Positions 21,245 through 32,187 of a DNA stretch of 64,000 bases are shown one piece after another. The notes below the pieces were generated by a model that made no database searches, had not been told where the DNA came from, and saw only the letters and a program-made list of their open reading frames with translations. Origin of the DNA: Sorex araneus (lineage: Eukaryota; Chordata; Mammalia; Eulipotyphla; Soricidae). How positions within the stretch are numbered: position 1 is the stretch's first letter; every line of letters begins with the position of its first letter. The translations under genes were made by a program, and so were the position numbers. The DNA lies in the NCBI RefSeq assembly GCF_027595985.1, contig NC_073303.1, forward strand, positions 20,312,675 through 20,376,674. The letters are read 5' to 3'.

Positions 21245-21310
21245 CCATAAGTCCTGAGTGCAGAGCCAGGTGTAACCCATGATCACTGCCCGTGTGGCCT
21301 AAAAACAAAA
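21245..21310 (+). mobile_element. SINE A form 3' fragment, forward
   Basis: 'agtcctgagtgcagagccagg', 'gtgtaacccatgatcactgc', tail 'gtgtggcctaaaaac'. The head is missing. Confidence 0.65.
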
Positions 21311-21521
21311 CTTTCCCTCTTCCTGTTTGTCCCTCTGCTATCTGCCCTACCCAGGAGAAAGTAAACCAGGAAAGAGACACAAAGGTGAAAGAAAGCACAA
21401 CTTCCTTCCTTCCCACTTTTATGGAAAGAGCCTTGGTGACTGCCACAGGGAGGCATGGAGGTTGGAACCTTGGGAGGGGGAGAAAGAGAAAGAGACAGAC
21501 AGAGAGAGAGAGGGGGGAGAG

Positions 21522-21685
21522 AGAGAATATAGTGGGTAGAGTGTTTGCCTTGCACGAGGCCGACCCAGGTTCAATCCCCAGCATCCCATATGGTTCCCCG
21601 AGCACCACCAGGAGTAACTCCTGAGTGCAGAGCCAGGAGTAACCCCTGATCATTGCTGAGTGTGACCCAAAGAGCAAATAATAAC

Positions 21686-21727
<42 letters not shown>
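21522..21727 (+). mobile_element. SINE A form, forward, with (AAT)n tail
   Basis: The head is merged into a GA-rich tract at 21485-21522. The body is near-consensus. The tail expanded to (AAT)n at 21685-21727. Confidence 0.88.
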
Positions 21728-21892
21728 GAGCCATGTCCATGACGACTTTTCAGTATAAACAAATGGAACTGCATTTCTTCTGTTCATTCATCTCTACTAT
21801 ATTGGTAATATATAACAGTAAAGAATATAACTTATGGCATTTTAATTTTAGATCATCTGAATGATTGATTGTGAGGTTCATTAGGACATTAC

Positions 21893-22040
21893 AGGGTTGG
21901 AACGATAGTTCAGTGGGGAGGGTATTTGCCTTGTATGCATATGGTGTCTCCCAGAGCATCACAGAAGTAACCCCTGAGCATCACCAGATGTGACCCAAGA
22001 AGGAAGAAGGTGGAGAAGAAGGAGGAGGAGAAGAAGATCA
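21893..22040 (+). mobile_element. SINE A form, forward, internal deletion
   Basis: 'ggttggaacgatagttcagtg', then 'gtctcccagagcatcacag' and 'caccagatgtgacccaag', with a (GAA)n tail to about 22036. The B-box region is deleted. Confidence 0.75.
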
Positions 22041-22041
22041 A

Positions 22042-22212
22042 AGGGCTGGAGAGAGAAGATAATGGTTAGGGTCGACTGCCTTGCATGCAATCAACCCAGG
22101 GTTAATCCCTGACACCACATATGTGTGGGCGCCTCCAAGCAACAGGAGTAACTCCTGAGCATAGAGCCAGGAGTAAACCCTGAACATCACTGGGTGTGGC
22201 CCAAAAAATAGA
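22042..22212 (+). mobile_element. SINE A form, forward
   Basis: 'gggctggagagagaagataat', 'ttgcatgcaatcaacccagg', 'catcactgggtgtggcccaa'. Confidence 0.82.
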
Positions 22213-22224
22213 GTGAGAAAAAAG

Positions 22225-22933
22225 AACATCAAGGCTTAAAACCAGAAAACTTTTAAAAGAAAATTCCTAAAAGAAAACATAGTTGGTAAGCTCTTCAATA
22301 TTGGTGATGAGTTTTGATATATGTTGATATGGATAATGAGTTTTTGAGTCTAATAGCAAATGAACAAGGAAGAAAATTAAGCAACTGAAACTATATTAAA
22401 CAAAAATGTTTCTGCACAACTGTAGTAAACAAATAATTCTATTTAAAAACAGAAGCTCTTAAATAGACTACTCCCCATAACATGACAGTGGCCAGCAGAT
22501 ATATGAAAAATGATCAGTATCATCGGACATTAGAGAAATATAAATCAGAACTGCAATGAGCAACCACCTGTTAGAATGGCTGTTATCATAAACACTGGAA
22601 ATAACAAGGGTTGGTTGATGAGAATGTATAGAAAAGTCAGTACTTGGTGGGCATATAAATTGAGATAGGCATTTTAGAAGAGAGTATGGGGATTCCTGAC
22701 AAAAATTAAAAATAGAACTGCCATATGATCCAGCAATCCCACTTCTAGTATTTATCTAAAGAAAATGAAACAGTAACTTGAAAAACATACAAACATTACA
22801 GCAATATGTCCAGTAGCCAAAACATGGGAACAAGCTAAGGAATAATCCATCAATGGATGAAAGTATCAAAAATCATGACAAATCTCTACAAATAAATTGT
22901 GACATATCTATATATAGTATGCATACCACACAA
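22225..22933 (+). mobile_element. Ancient L1 ORF2 3' part, first segment
   Basis: It follows L1 ORF2 block order: 'ggcttaaaaccagaaaactt', 'ctaatagcaaatgaacaagg'-type, 'tgttagaatggctgttatc', 'gaactgccatatgatccagc', 'caatcccacttctagtattt', 'catcaatggatga'. Frames are broken. It is interrupted at 22944 by a SINE-B mosaic and resumes after 23467. Confidence 0.8.
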
Positions 22934-22943
22934 TGCAATGCAT

Positions 22944-23457
22944 CACTGTATCACTTGTATCACTGTTGTCCCGTTGCTCATCAATTTGCTCAAGCGGACT
23001 CCAGTAATGTCTCAATTCATCTCTGTTGCGTTCAGAGGAATGAGGCTGACCATTGTTACTGTTTTTGGCATATCTAATATGCCACGGGTAGCTTGCCATT
23101 CTGCATCGCTCTCTTCCAGGAGCTTTGTTTTATAGTCTCTAGATCTTGGCCGTTGATGAGATTACATGGTGCCAGGGGCAGTTTGTGGGTGTGACTGCCA
23201 AGCTTCTAGAAAAGGGGATCTGGGTGGAGGAGGCTCAGGAGGTCTCAGCCACGGGCCCCACATACCTGGTTGCTCTGTTGGTTCCTTCATGTGTGAGGCT
23301 CGTCCAAGCATGTGGAGAGTGGCCTTGAGCATGGTTGTGGCTGGGTTCTGGAGGATTTTGGCTGCTGGGGCTCTGCTTGGGGCAGGGAGGGAAACTCAAC
23401 CCGCCCCCCTCCGAAGGGACCCCCGTGAAGACAGCCTGGCATGGGGGCAGGAGGTTC
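22944..23457 (-). mobile_element. 514-bp mosaic retroposon: unknown module M + SINE B 3' half
   Basis: Read on the reverse strand, it begins with about 365 bp of module M (also at 12831-13212). It switches at 'gagagcgatgcagaatgg' into the SINE B body at 'gcaagctacccgtggcata' and ends with 'gtgatacaagtgatacagtg', the B-form tail. It is inserted in an ancient L1. TSD TGCAATGCAT is perfect at 22934-22943 and 23458-23467, so both parts arrived as one unit. No coding frame with recognisable domains. Confidence 0.75.
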
Positions 23458-23467
23458 TGCAATGCAT

Positions 23468-23790
23468 ACCCAACAAAATAGTAAACTAATGTGACAGCAT
23501 GGATTGCCCTCAAGAGCAATTTACTAAGTGAAGTAAATCCACCCAAGAAAGATACTTGAATATAATATTATAGAATATAATATAGTATAGAATATAAAAT
23601 ATTATAGGATATCATATTTCTTATATGTGCAATCTGAAACAAAACCAAACCTCTTAGATAAATCCAATGGATCAGATTGGATGCCATAGGTGTGGGGAGG
23701 AGGGGGAAGGTCGCGGAGGTGGGGAGAAAGGAGCGTAAAGAAATGGAAGAAAGATGTCAAAGGAAAAGCAAACAAGGGAACTGCATCATT
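23468..23790 (+). mobile_element. Ancient L1 3' part, second segment
   Basis: Continues the L1 of 22225: 'gattgccctcaagagcaatt', 'atgtgcaatctgaaac', 'gaggagggggaaggtcg' (G-rich 3' UTR). A (TATAGAATA)n-like AT patch lies at 23558-23615. Confidence 0.65.
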
Positions 23791-23856
23791 TAAAAATATC
23801 TTTTGTAGCTTTCCCTGATGAAGACAATTCTAGTAGCACGTAAAAATCCATGTAAG

Positions 23857-24015
23857 GGGCCAGAAAGAGAGCTCAGTGGTGTACGTGCAGGAAGTCCAGG
23901 TTTCACATGTCTCCCAAGCACTGCCAGGAGCAATCCAGTCGTACAGAGCCAGGAGAGGCACCAAGTACAGCCTGAAGCTCTCTCCATAACACCCCCCCCC
24001 CAAAAAAAAAAACAC
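23857..24015 (+). mobile_element. Old SINE A form, forward
   Basis: 'ggggccagaaagagagctcag', 'tcccaagcactgccaggagc', 'cagagccaggagaggcacc', followed by C- and A-runs. Confidence 0.62.
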
Positions 24016-24247
24016 AACAAGATAATTCAAGCTGGTGTCCAAAGATGAGAGCGTTCAATCACGAGACCACCACTGAGTGTGCGATCCTAGTTGGCAACAA
24101 CAAAGGGAAGCAAAGTGGAAGAAATTTAAACTAATTTGTTAAGCAAAACCTAACTAGTTTTACTGATATAAACTCTCACTTTTATTGTTTACTAAACTAC
24201 CACTATCAAAAATAATTTCATTTTTTTCTTATTGTGGAATTAATTTA

Positions 24248-24362
24248 AGGAAGGAAGGAAGGAAGGAGGGAGGGAGAAGGAAGGAAGGAAGGAAGGAAGG
24301 AAGGAAGGAAGGAAGGAAGGAAGGAAGGAAGAAAGGAAGGAAGGAAGGAAGGAAGGAAGGAA

Positions 24363-24450
<88 letters not shown>

Positions 24451-24494
24451 AGGAAAGGAAGAAAGAGAGAGAAAGAAAGAAAGAAAGGAAGGAA

Positions 24495-24559
<65 letters not shown>

Positions 24560-24560
24560 T
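24248..24560. repeat. (GGAA)n/(GAAA)n microsatellite
   Basis: About 310 bp of purine tetranucleotides changing from GGAA to GAAA near 24362, with short GGAA returns. The KERK and SFFL open frames here are artefacts. Confidence 0.97.
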
Positions 24561-24659
24561 AGACAGACATAGAAAGATTGCACTCATATGTGGAATATAA
24601 TATAATTGAGAAGTGCAAGTTTGCAGTGATGCAATTCCTGGCAGATATTTCTCTGAACT

Positions 24660-25098
24660 TAGTTACTAAAATACTAAAATACAGGAACCCAAAACTGTGA
24701 AGCCACTAGGTTCGGTCACTCGACCTCATACCTCTTCATTCTCAGCAATGGAAAACAAATTCTCAAATGCTTCCTTTTCAGCAGGTCTGACTTTAGGGGG
24801 GAGACTCTCCAAACAATAATAGTGAGTTTTGTTGAAATATTGAATGTGATCAAAGTGAAAGTAAAGTGAAATTTATCAGTTACACAGGCAAGGGAGGGGC
24901 TAGAGGTGGTGGTGGGGGCTAGGGGTGTGGGGGGGCTAGGGGTGTGGGGGGACGGGGTGGAGCTATACTGTGATTCTTGGTGGTGGAATATGTGCACTGG
25001 TGAAGGGATGAGTGTTCGAGCATTGTATAACTGAGACTTAAACCTGAAAACTTTGTAACTTTCCACATGGAGACTCAATAATAATAATATATATATAT
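24660..25098 (+). mobile_element. L1 3' end, subfamily Z
   Basis: Second copy of the repeat at 4640-5235: 'tcttcattctcagcaatgg', 'ccttttcagcaggtctgac', 'ttcttggtggtggaat', 'gagacttaaacctgaaaac'. It has a G-rich tandem expansion at 24890-24960 and an (AT)n end at 25084-25100. Confidence 0.7.
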
Positions 25099-25106
25099 AT
25101 TATAAA

Positions 25107-25445
<339 letters not shown>

Positions 25446-26159
25446 CCCCAGATCAATAAATTTTAAAAAACAAGAAAAATTGAGAGATCTTTGGGGAAGA
25501 AAGTCAAACATTATTTCAGGTTTACAGACTGAGAATTTCAGACATTAAGGAATGTCACCTTAATCATTCCATAGCTCGTCACTCAGTTTTTCACGTTTGA
25601 AAACACTGCAGCTTTTGAAAACAAAATAAAAACTGAAGTTCTTAGGGGGAGCCCAGCTTCCTGCACACAGAGAGCAGCAGAGACGTCGTCACCTGCAGTG
25701 GGAGAGAGAACGGAATCCTTCCTTCCTAGCTGCCACTCTAAGTGTGGAATGCTAAAACTCTTTAATGCTGCTAAGATGCATGTGAATCTCTCAGATGTCA
25801 GCCTCGGGGGCTGAGGAGCACATGCGCCATGGGGTCCCCATCTGGTCCCACATGACTTTGGTCACCAAAATAAATGAGGTTCTATATTGCTTAATGACTT
25901 GTTCCCAAGAGTGGAGCTCTCTGGAGTCAAATGAACACATAAGCGAATGTAACAACCCAGACCCACGTCCTTAACATTGCCATCTGGACGCGAATTACTT
26001 TCTTTACTGCTGGGGAAAAAAATAGAACAGTAAATAGTTGGCTATAAACTAAGTTTTAAAAATAACTGGACCCTCTTGACCCCACTAAGTCTAAATTATA
26101 AGACTGGATGTATATCATTGGAGCAATTCTGTTATAACTTAAATTTTTTAAATTTTTAA

Positions 26160-26204
26160 GTGTTTGTGTGTGTGTATGTGCTGTGTGCGTGTATGTGTGT
26201 GTTA
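26160..26204. repeat. (TG)n-rich tract
   Basis: Interrupted TG repeat just before a reverse SINE. Confidence 0.8.
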
Positions 26205-26231
26205 TGAGTATTGGAAATTTCAGTTTTATTT

Positions 26232-26391
26232 ATGGGTTTTTGAGCAGTGCTCAGGATTTACGCCTGGCTCTGAGCTGAGGGGGGTCACTTTTTCAGGAGG
26301 TTGGGGGACCATAGAGGGTGCCAGGGATTGAATCCAGGATGGTCACATGCAAGGCAAGTGCCCCACCTGCTATACTATTGTCATGGCCTCT
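26232..26391 (-). mobile_element. Old SINE A form, reverse
   Basis: 'gagcagtgctcaggatttac', 'gccagggattgaatccagga', 'acatgcaaggcaagtgcccc', 'ctatactattgtcatggcc'. Confidence 0.75.
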
Positions 26392-27278
26392 GGAAATTTC
26401 AATTTCATTAAAAAAAATGAATAAAAATTTTTGACATGTAGTTTTCATTGCCAGAACTTAATGTTTCATTTCAACAGGATTTATTGAGCATACACCATTA
26501 GAGTTTTGCATTTATATCTGAAGTCAGTAAGGCAAATGCATTGGGTTTGTTGATAGCTGCTCATAATTAATATTTGTTTTATTTTTTTCAAAATAACTTT
26601 CAAAATCTTGCATCTGGTCAAATTTCTAAAAAAAAAAAAAGGCTGGTCATTATTTTCAAAGTGTCTGAAAGGGTGAGTGGGGTCCCACTGAAATTTGGCT
26701 CTCTGGGGTTCATCACTGTGGTTGGTCTGCATGCTCCTCTCCTCTCCACCAGCAAACGCAGCGCTAAGGGAGGGAAAAGAATTTTTCTGCATTGAACATC
26801 TGTCGGTTTCTGATGGTTGAACTATAGCTGACATGGATCCTTGTTTCTACTTCCATTTCAGTCCGAGCTATTTTTAGATAAGAGAATTTGAGACTTTACA
26901 CTAAAGGTTAAATTTAGTGATGGATGTGAAAGAGGGAGTTAATGGAATCTCTTGCTCTTCAAAACCCATCATCAGGCCTAGGTAAAAAGCTTTTACCTCA
27001 AATGCAAAAAGAACATGAAAAAAAAAAGACTGTGGAAAGGGAAAAATGACACGAAGAGAGAAAAGAAAACAGCATAAAGACTGGATCTATCTAATCCTTG
27101 GACGAATTCCATTTGGCTTGTGAGACGAGCTCCCAGATCTGATTTGATTTAGGGCTGCTATAGTTAAAATGCAGTAAGAGAGTACAAACATTTAGTAGCA
27201 ATGTTTTATATTAAAAGATGGAGACGAGACAGTTTATTGTTCCCTAAGTGAAGACAATGCACTCTAGAAAGAGAAAAG

Positions 27279-27440
27279 ACGGCCAGAAGAAGTAGCATGA
27301 ATGCTTTATGTACAGAATTCCGGGGTTCAATCCCTGGCTACATATGGTTCCCTGAGAATATCCAGAAGAGATTGCAAAGCTTCAGGAGTCACTCCTGAGC
27401 ACTGCCAGGTGTGACCCCAAACCAAAATAAATAAAAATAC
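27279..27440 (+). mobile_element. Older SINE A form, forward
   Basis: 'ggccagaagaagtagcatga', 'ggttcaatccctggc', 'cactgccaggtgtgacccc', A-rich tail. Confidence 0.75.
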
Positions 27441-27619
27441 ATACATTAATTAAACTAAAAAAGAAAAAAGAATCTGACCCACGTTTGCCAGACGCTATCC
27501 TATAGAGTGGCGAGCATAGGAACACGTTTCTGGCTTACGGCTCCCAGAGAAGGAGGACCAACTCCAAGATATTAAGACTAGTACCATTATTCACGTCAGC
27601 CTCCAGTTCACCTAGCATT

Positions 27620-27774
27620 ATTTTTTTAGCTTTGTTTTTTGGGTCACACCCAGCAACACACAGGGGTTACTCCTGGCTCTGTGCTCAGGGGACCATATGG
27701 GATGCTGGGAATTGAACCCGGGTTGGCCACGTGCAAGGCAAACGCCCTACCCGCTGTGCTACCGCTCTAGCCCC
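27620..27774 (-). mobile_element. SINE A form, reverse
   Basis: TSD TCACCTAGCATT is perfect at 27608-27619 and 27775-27786. It lacks the 'gcactcaggaattac' block (internal deletion of about 20 bp). Confidence 0.94.
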
Positions 27775-28039
27775 TCACCTAGCATTTGAATGACATTTTT
27801 TTCCCCTCCTGCAGGGATTTTCTCCCATAAGCTTAAGAATTCAGATATTGTCTTATTCGAAGGAGCCAATCTTGCTTTTTCTTTACTGGAGTTAAAACAT
27901 GTTCACCCTTAGGCTAGACGAACACTCCTGCTAGATTTTGGTTGTTCTGTGCTTAAATTGTTCTGGGCTCTTAATGAGGGCATCTTTGGTGGCTCAGGAC
28001 TCTGTTCCATGAACATTCTCTCTGTTCTTAAAATTTTAA

Positions 28040-28581
<542 letters not shown>

Positions 28582-29681
28582 CATGGCTGGTGACTTAGAT
28601 TGTCCTCTTACAGTCACAGGAGCAATGCCTTTGTCCTCTGAGCCTGAGAGATGGAGTTGGTAGTAATACAGGGGTGGCTATCAGAGTGAGCAAAGGCAGG
28701 AGGAAAGCATATCAGTTTGGCTGATAGAGAGGATGGATGCGCCAGCCTGAGCCTGCCTCTGTCACCTCCTTACCTCCAGAATCAGAGGTTAGTACCCCTG
28801 AGTACTCCTGGAGCTCAGTTTTACTGGATGTACCGGATGTACTGGGTGATGTGGGCACGTGAAGGCTTCCACACACCAACACCATTCTTCACACACAGAG
28901 GGCATCCAAGACTTCAACTTAATCAAGACACTGTCTACCCAGAGATGTTATCAGAGCCCACCGATAAAGGGCTCAGTTCCCCACACTACTCTCCACAGGC
29001 TGGCTGTAAGCCCCAACATCCTGTCAGAGGCACTCACCAGCTCTCCTCAGGTTCAGCGAACTTGCATCTCAGGATGATGCAGTCCTGAGCAAACCCATTT
29101 ACTCACTAAACCAGTGGTTTGTGGCAAAGGTTATGATTTATGACCAAATGGAAGAGATACAAGGGCAAGGTAGGGGAAGAAGCAAAGTTCCTATGTCTTC
29201 TGCGGGAGGCCGGTCCTCCCCAACCGCCTGGGCTTGCCACACTGACACGGACCGATGTCCCTTCTGCTTAGGTTTAGATGGAAACCTAAGAACTAATGAA
29301 CCCCTTGATCACAGGAAACAGGACCCGCCGCCTGCCCTTCAGCCTCTCCCTGAACTCAGCACTTAGGAGATCTCAAATCTTTACAGAGCTTGGGAGCCAG
29401 AATTTCCTTCCCACCTGGCCCTCAGTACCTATGGAGGGACACAGGCAGGGCCATGGGACGTTCTCCAACTCCATTCTGATTCCCTTTCACTCTGCTATTT
29501 TTGTATTTTCCTGCCTGTGCCAAGGAGCACTGAGCAAAGCCCTCCTGCGAGAGCTATATCTCTGACCCGCATCCCCCCTCCCAGTTCCTTTCAGGTTGCA
29601 GAGTCCCAGAACATGGCTGGGCTTCCAAATTTAGTGGTGTTGGAGTAACATTAATAATGAAACAAAGGAGCTCTTTCACTT

Positions 29682-29862
29682 TTTTAAATTTTTTTGGCTT
29701 TTTGGGTCACACCCGGCGATGCACAGTGGTTACTCCTGGCTCATGCACTCAGGTATTAACTCCTGGCGTTGCTCAGGGGACCATATGAGATGCTGGGAAT
29801 CGAACCAGGGTTGGCCGCTTGCAAGGCAAACGCCCTACCCGCTGTGCTATTGCTCCAGCCCT
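29682..29862 (-). mobile_element. SINE A form, reverse
   Basis: Near-consensus. TSD GCTCTTTCACTT at 29670-29681 and 29868-29879; the homology extends a few bases leftwards with one gap. Confidence 0.93.
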
Positions 29863-30154
29863 CAAGGGCTCTTTCACTTCTTCTAAAAGGACTTAGCTCA
29901 GGACAATGAACGTTGTTTCCAACTAGAAGGTTAGCACAAGCTAAGCGTTATGAATCGATGACGCTGCTACCTCTTTGAAGGAGTTGGGAAAGGTGGGGGA
30001 TAACGTAACAGCTTGGAATTCTGTCACCAAAGAGAAGCACGAGGCTTGAATTTCAAGGACAGAGTGGCTGTGTTCTAGCCAGAGCTGCAACTTCCTGTCG
30101 CCTGCCTCTCCCCCACCCCTGCACAGAAGCAGCTCGGGACTCAATGTCCTAGGT

Positions 30155-30235
30155 GAAAACGACCCTCAGAACGGTTAACGATCTCATCCAAGGTCAAAGC
30201 CAGTGGAGGCATTCCGGACCCAGAGATCATGAAAG
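30155..30235 (+). mobile_element. MIR core fragment, forward
   Basis: 'acggttaacgatctcatcc', 'aaggtcaaagccagtgg' and 'attccggacccagag' fit the MIR core and 3' part ('ggttaagtgacttgcccaaggtcac'). Confidence 0.55.
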
Positions 30236-30437
30236 GCTTTGTTCCAGGGAGGGGAGGAAGCGAAGGCAACACTCTCCCCAAACGTAAAATACCACACTGC
30301 CCTCAAAGGGCCTTTCCACTTCCAATCGCCTTTTGAAAGGTAAAGGTGAAAAAGAAAACCGGGACACCGCGAGAGGGCTGGCGCACAAATGGGCAGGGGA
30401 GGAGCGTGTGTGTGTCTCTCAGCCTGGAGGCAAGACC

Positions 30438-30487
30438 CGCCCCTTTCCCGCCCCGGGACACGCCCCCCAGACACGCCCCTTTCCCGC
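30438..30487. promoter_or_regulatory. Paired GC-box/E2F-like direct repeat
   Basis: CGCCCCTTTCCCGC occurs twice, 36 bp start to start, just upstream of the GC-richest part of the island. The TTTCCCGC core matches the E2F consensus TTTSSCGC. Function is inferred from motif match only. Confidence 0.45.
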
Positions 30488-30722
30488 AGCCGCGGCCGGG
30501 CGCAGCCCACTGCGGCTGCGCAGAGCCGGGGCGGGGGCGGGGCGAGCGCGCGCGCGCGAGGGGCGGGAACGCGGAAGCGGCTGCGGCGCGGGGCGCGGGC
30601 GCGGGGGGCGGGGCCGGGGGCGCGGGCGCGGGCGCGCGGGGCAGACAGGTGCGGGGGGCGGCCGTGCGGGCCGGGGGGCGGCGGCGGCGGCGGCCCGGTG
30701 GCGAGTCCGAGCCGCGGCGGCG

Positions 30723-30778
30723 ATGCTGGAGACCCTGCGCGAGCGGCTGCTGAGCGTGCAGCAGGATTTCACCTCCGG
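30723..30778 (+). CDS. DTNBP1: DTNBP1 coding exon 1
   Basis: Encodes MLETLRERLLSVQQDFTS plus two bases of Gly19. The ATG has G at -3 and C at +4. It is the only ATG in this frame for about 130 codons upstream, the frame staying open to about 30333, and the peptide matches the known dysbindin N-terminus, which fixes the start. The donor is GG|gtgggt (30779-30784). An alternative donor one base later is ruled out by frame with exon 2. The 5' UTR is extremely GC-rich and carries a GGC run 30 bp upstream. Confidence 0.95.
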
Positions 30779-31810
30779 GTGGGTATCTGCTGGGGGGACG
30801 GAAAGGGGGCCGGGACGGCGGGGGGCCGAGGACCCCCCCACCCCCTACCTCAGGGTGCGCCGCTCCCCCCCGCCCCCCACGGGCTTGCCCACCCCGGGGT
30901 GCACCGCCCGCCCCTAGTCTTCGCTCGGGGCGGAAGAAAGTAGCGAACTTTCCCGAGTCGGCGCGGCGGCAACAAAGTAACTTAGATCGGGGCGGGCTGC
31001 GAGGCTCCCCGGGACACGTTGGGGCGCGGGGGAAGCCCTCCGGGGACCCCCAGGGGCCGGCTGGGGGAAAGGAGTCATGTTAGAGGCCAGCACGACTCCC
31101 CGTTTCCGCCTCGCGCCGGGCCGGCGCCCCCCTCGGCCGCCTCCGGGACACCTGCTCGCGCCCCCTGCAGCCCGCGCTGCCCTTGGCCGCGCCGTGCAGC
31201 CGGGCTTTTGCCTTTCGGGGGGCTCTACCTCTGCCCCCCACCCCACCCCAGAGCTTTCCCGAGGGCGCCCTGGGGCAGGATAGAGCCCGCGGCGCTGTCC
31301 AGACTCGCATCACCCGGCTCCCAAAAATGGGCTTTGAACCTCCCGGACGCCCCCCAGGTCGCACCCGCCCAGGACGCCTCCTGCCTCGGGTGGCGTTTGC
31401 GCGATTCTGCCCAAGGGGACCCTCAGGTGCAGGCGAGCCAAGCAGAGCCTGGGCACACACTGGCGCCAGGCTACGGGGCCTTATTACTTTTCTGCGACTT
31501 AACTCGGAACTTTTGGCCTCGGTGCCCACGGCTTTCCAGGAGCGGAAGATGTTTGAAAGATGCTCCTGCATCTCACAGGGATGCCGAGGGTCCGTGAGGC
31601 CCACGTGTTAAACTCGCGCGATGCCCTGAATGTTAGGGCCGCTAACTGGAAGCGTTTTCAAACTGCCTAAGGACTATAAACAAAGGGGTTCGTCTCTTTT
31701 TGCCAGTAGTGTGCTGAGTAGAAAACGAGCAAATCCTTGAGTGCTTCCCACAGGCAGGTACAACGTTTTGGAAAGCTTTGGCTTGTTTTTAATTAAGGAT
31801 TTTAATGATA

Positions 31811-32020
31811 GGGCCGGGGCATCAACCCACCGGGTAAGGCGCATGCCCGGCACGCGGCCGATTCACCTTTGCTCGAATTAGGGCTTGAAGCCGAGGACAC
31901 CATCGCTAACCTGTTAGCAAGAGCTTCTGCATTTGGTCCCCAAGTACCTTTAGGTGTGATTTCTGAGTGCAGAGCCAGGAGTAAGCCCCAAGCATAGCAC
32001 GGCAGGGTGCACCCTTCCGC
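31811..32020 (+). mobile_element. Old SINE A form, forward
   Basis: 'gggccggggcatcaacccac', 'cggcacgcggccgattcacc', 'gagtgcagagccaggagtaag'. An extra 50 bp (about 31875-31940) interrupts the body. Confidence 0.65.
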
Positions 32021-32046
32021 ACCTCCCTCACCAGATTATTAATTAC

Positions 32047-32187
32047 GGGGTCAGAGAGGTGGCTCAGTCAGTTAGCTGCAGCACATGCTCAGCGTGCAAG
32101 AGGCCTGGGTTTGAATTCCTGGTGTTGTGTGATCTCCTTAGCGTTGAGCTGGGAATGACCTCTGAGCACCAGGGTGCCCCCCATATC
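32047..32187 (+). mobile_element. Old SINE A form, forward
   Basis: 'ggggtcagagaggtggctcag', 'gcgtgcaagaggcctgggttt', 'gacctctgagcaccag'. Confidence 0.6.

Larger units (their letters stand above)
30380..31450 (+). promoter_or_regulatory. DTNBP1: CpG island / DTNBP1 promoter
   Basis: The sequence turns abruptly GC-rich with dense CpG at about 30400 and fades after about 31450. No TATA box is seen. GC-box-like GGGGCGGGG motifs lie around 30528-30545 and 30597-30640. A perfect 14-bp direct repeat, CGCCCCTTTCCCGC (30438-30451 and 30474-30487), overlaps GC-box and E2F-like TTTCCCGC cores. A (GGC)n run lies at 30676-30694. The transcription start cannot be fixed from sequence; it probably lies between 30450 and 30700. 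Exon 1 starts coding at 30723. Upstream GC blocks on the reverse strand give only shadow frames. Confidence 0.85.

Noticed and set aside
21117..21740. 207-codon reverse frame
   Set aside because: It runs through an (AAT)n tail, a SINE and an L1 3' UTR. The tyrosine run comes from the microsatellite.
24185..24618. Open frames rich in KERK or SFFL, also at 25075-25419
   Set aside because: Microsatellite translations of GGAA/GAAA repeats.
30419..31604. Long reverse and forward frames in the CpG island (up to 196 codons)
   Set aside because: GC-rich DNA has few stops. Frames overlap on both strands, and only the MLETL start has family support.
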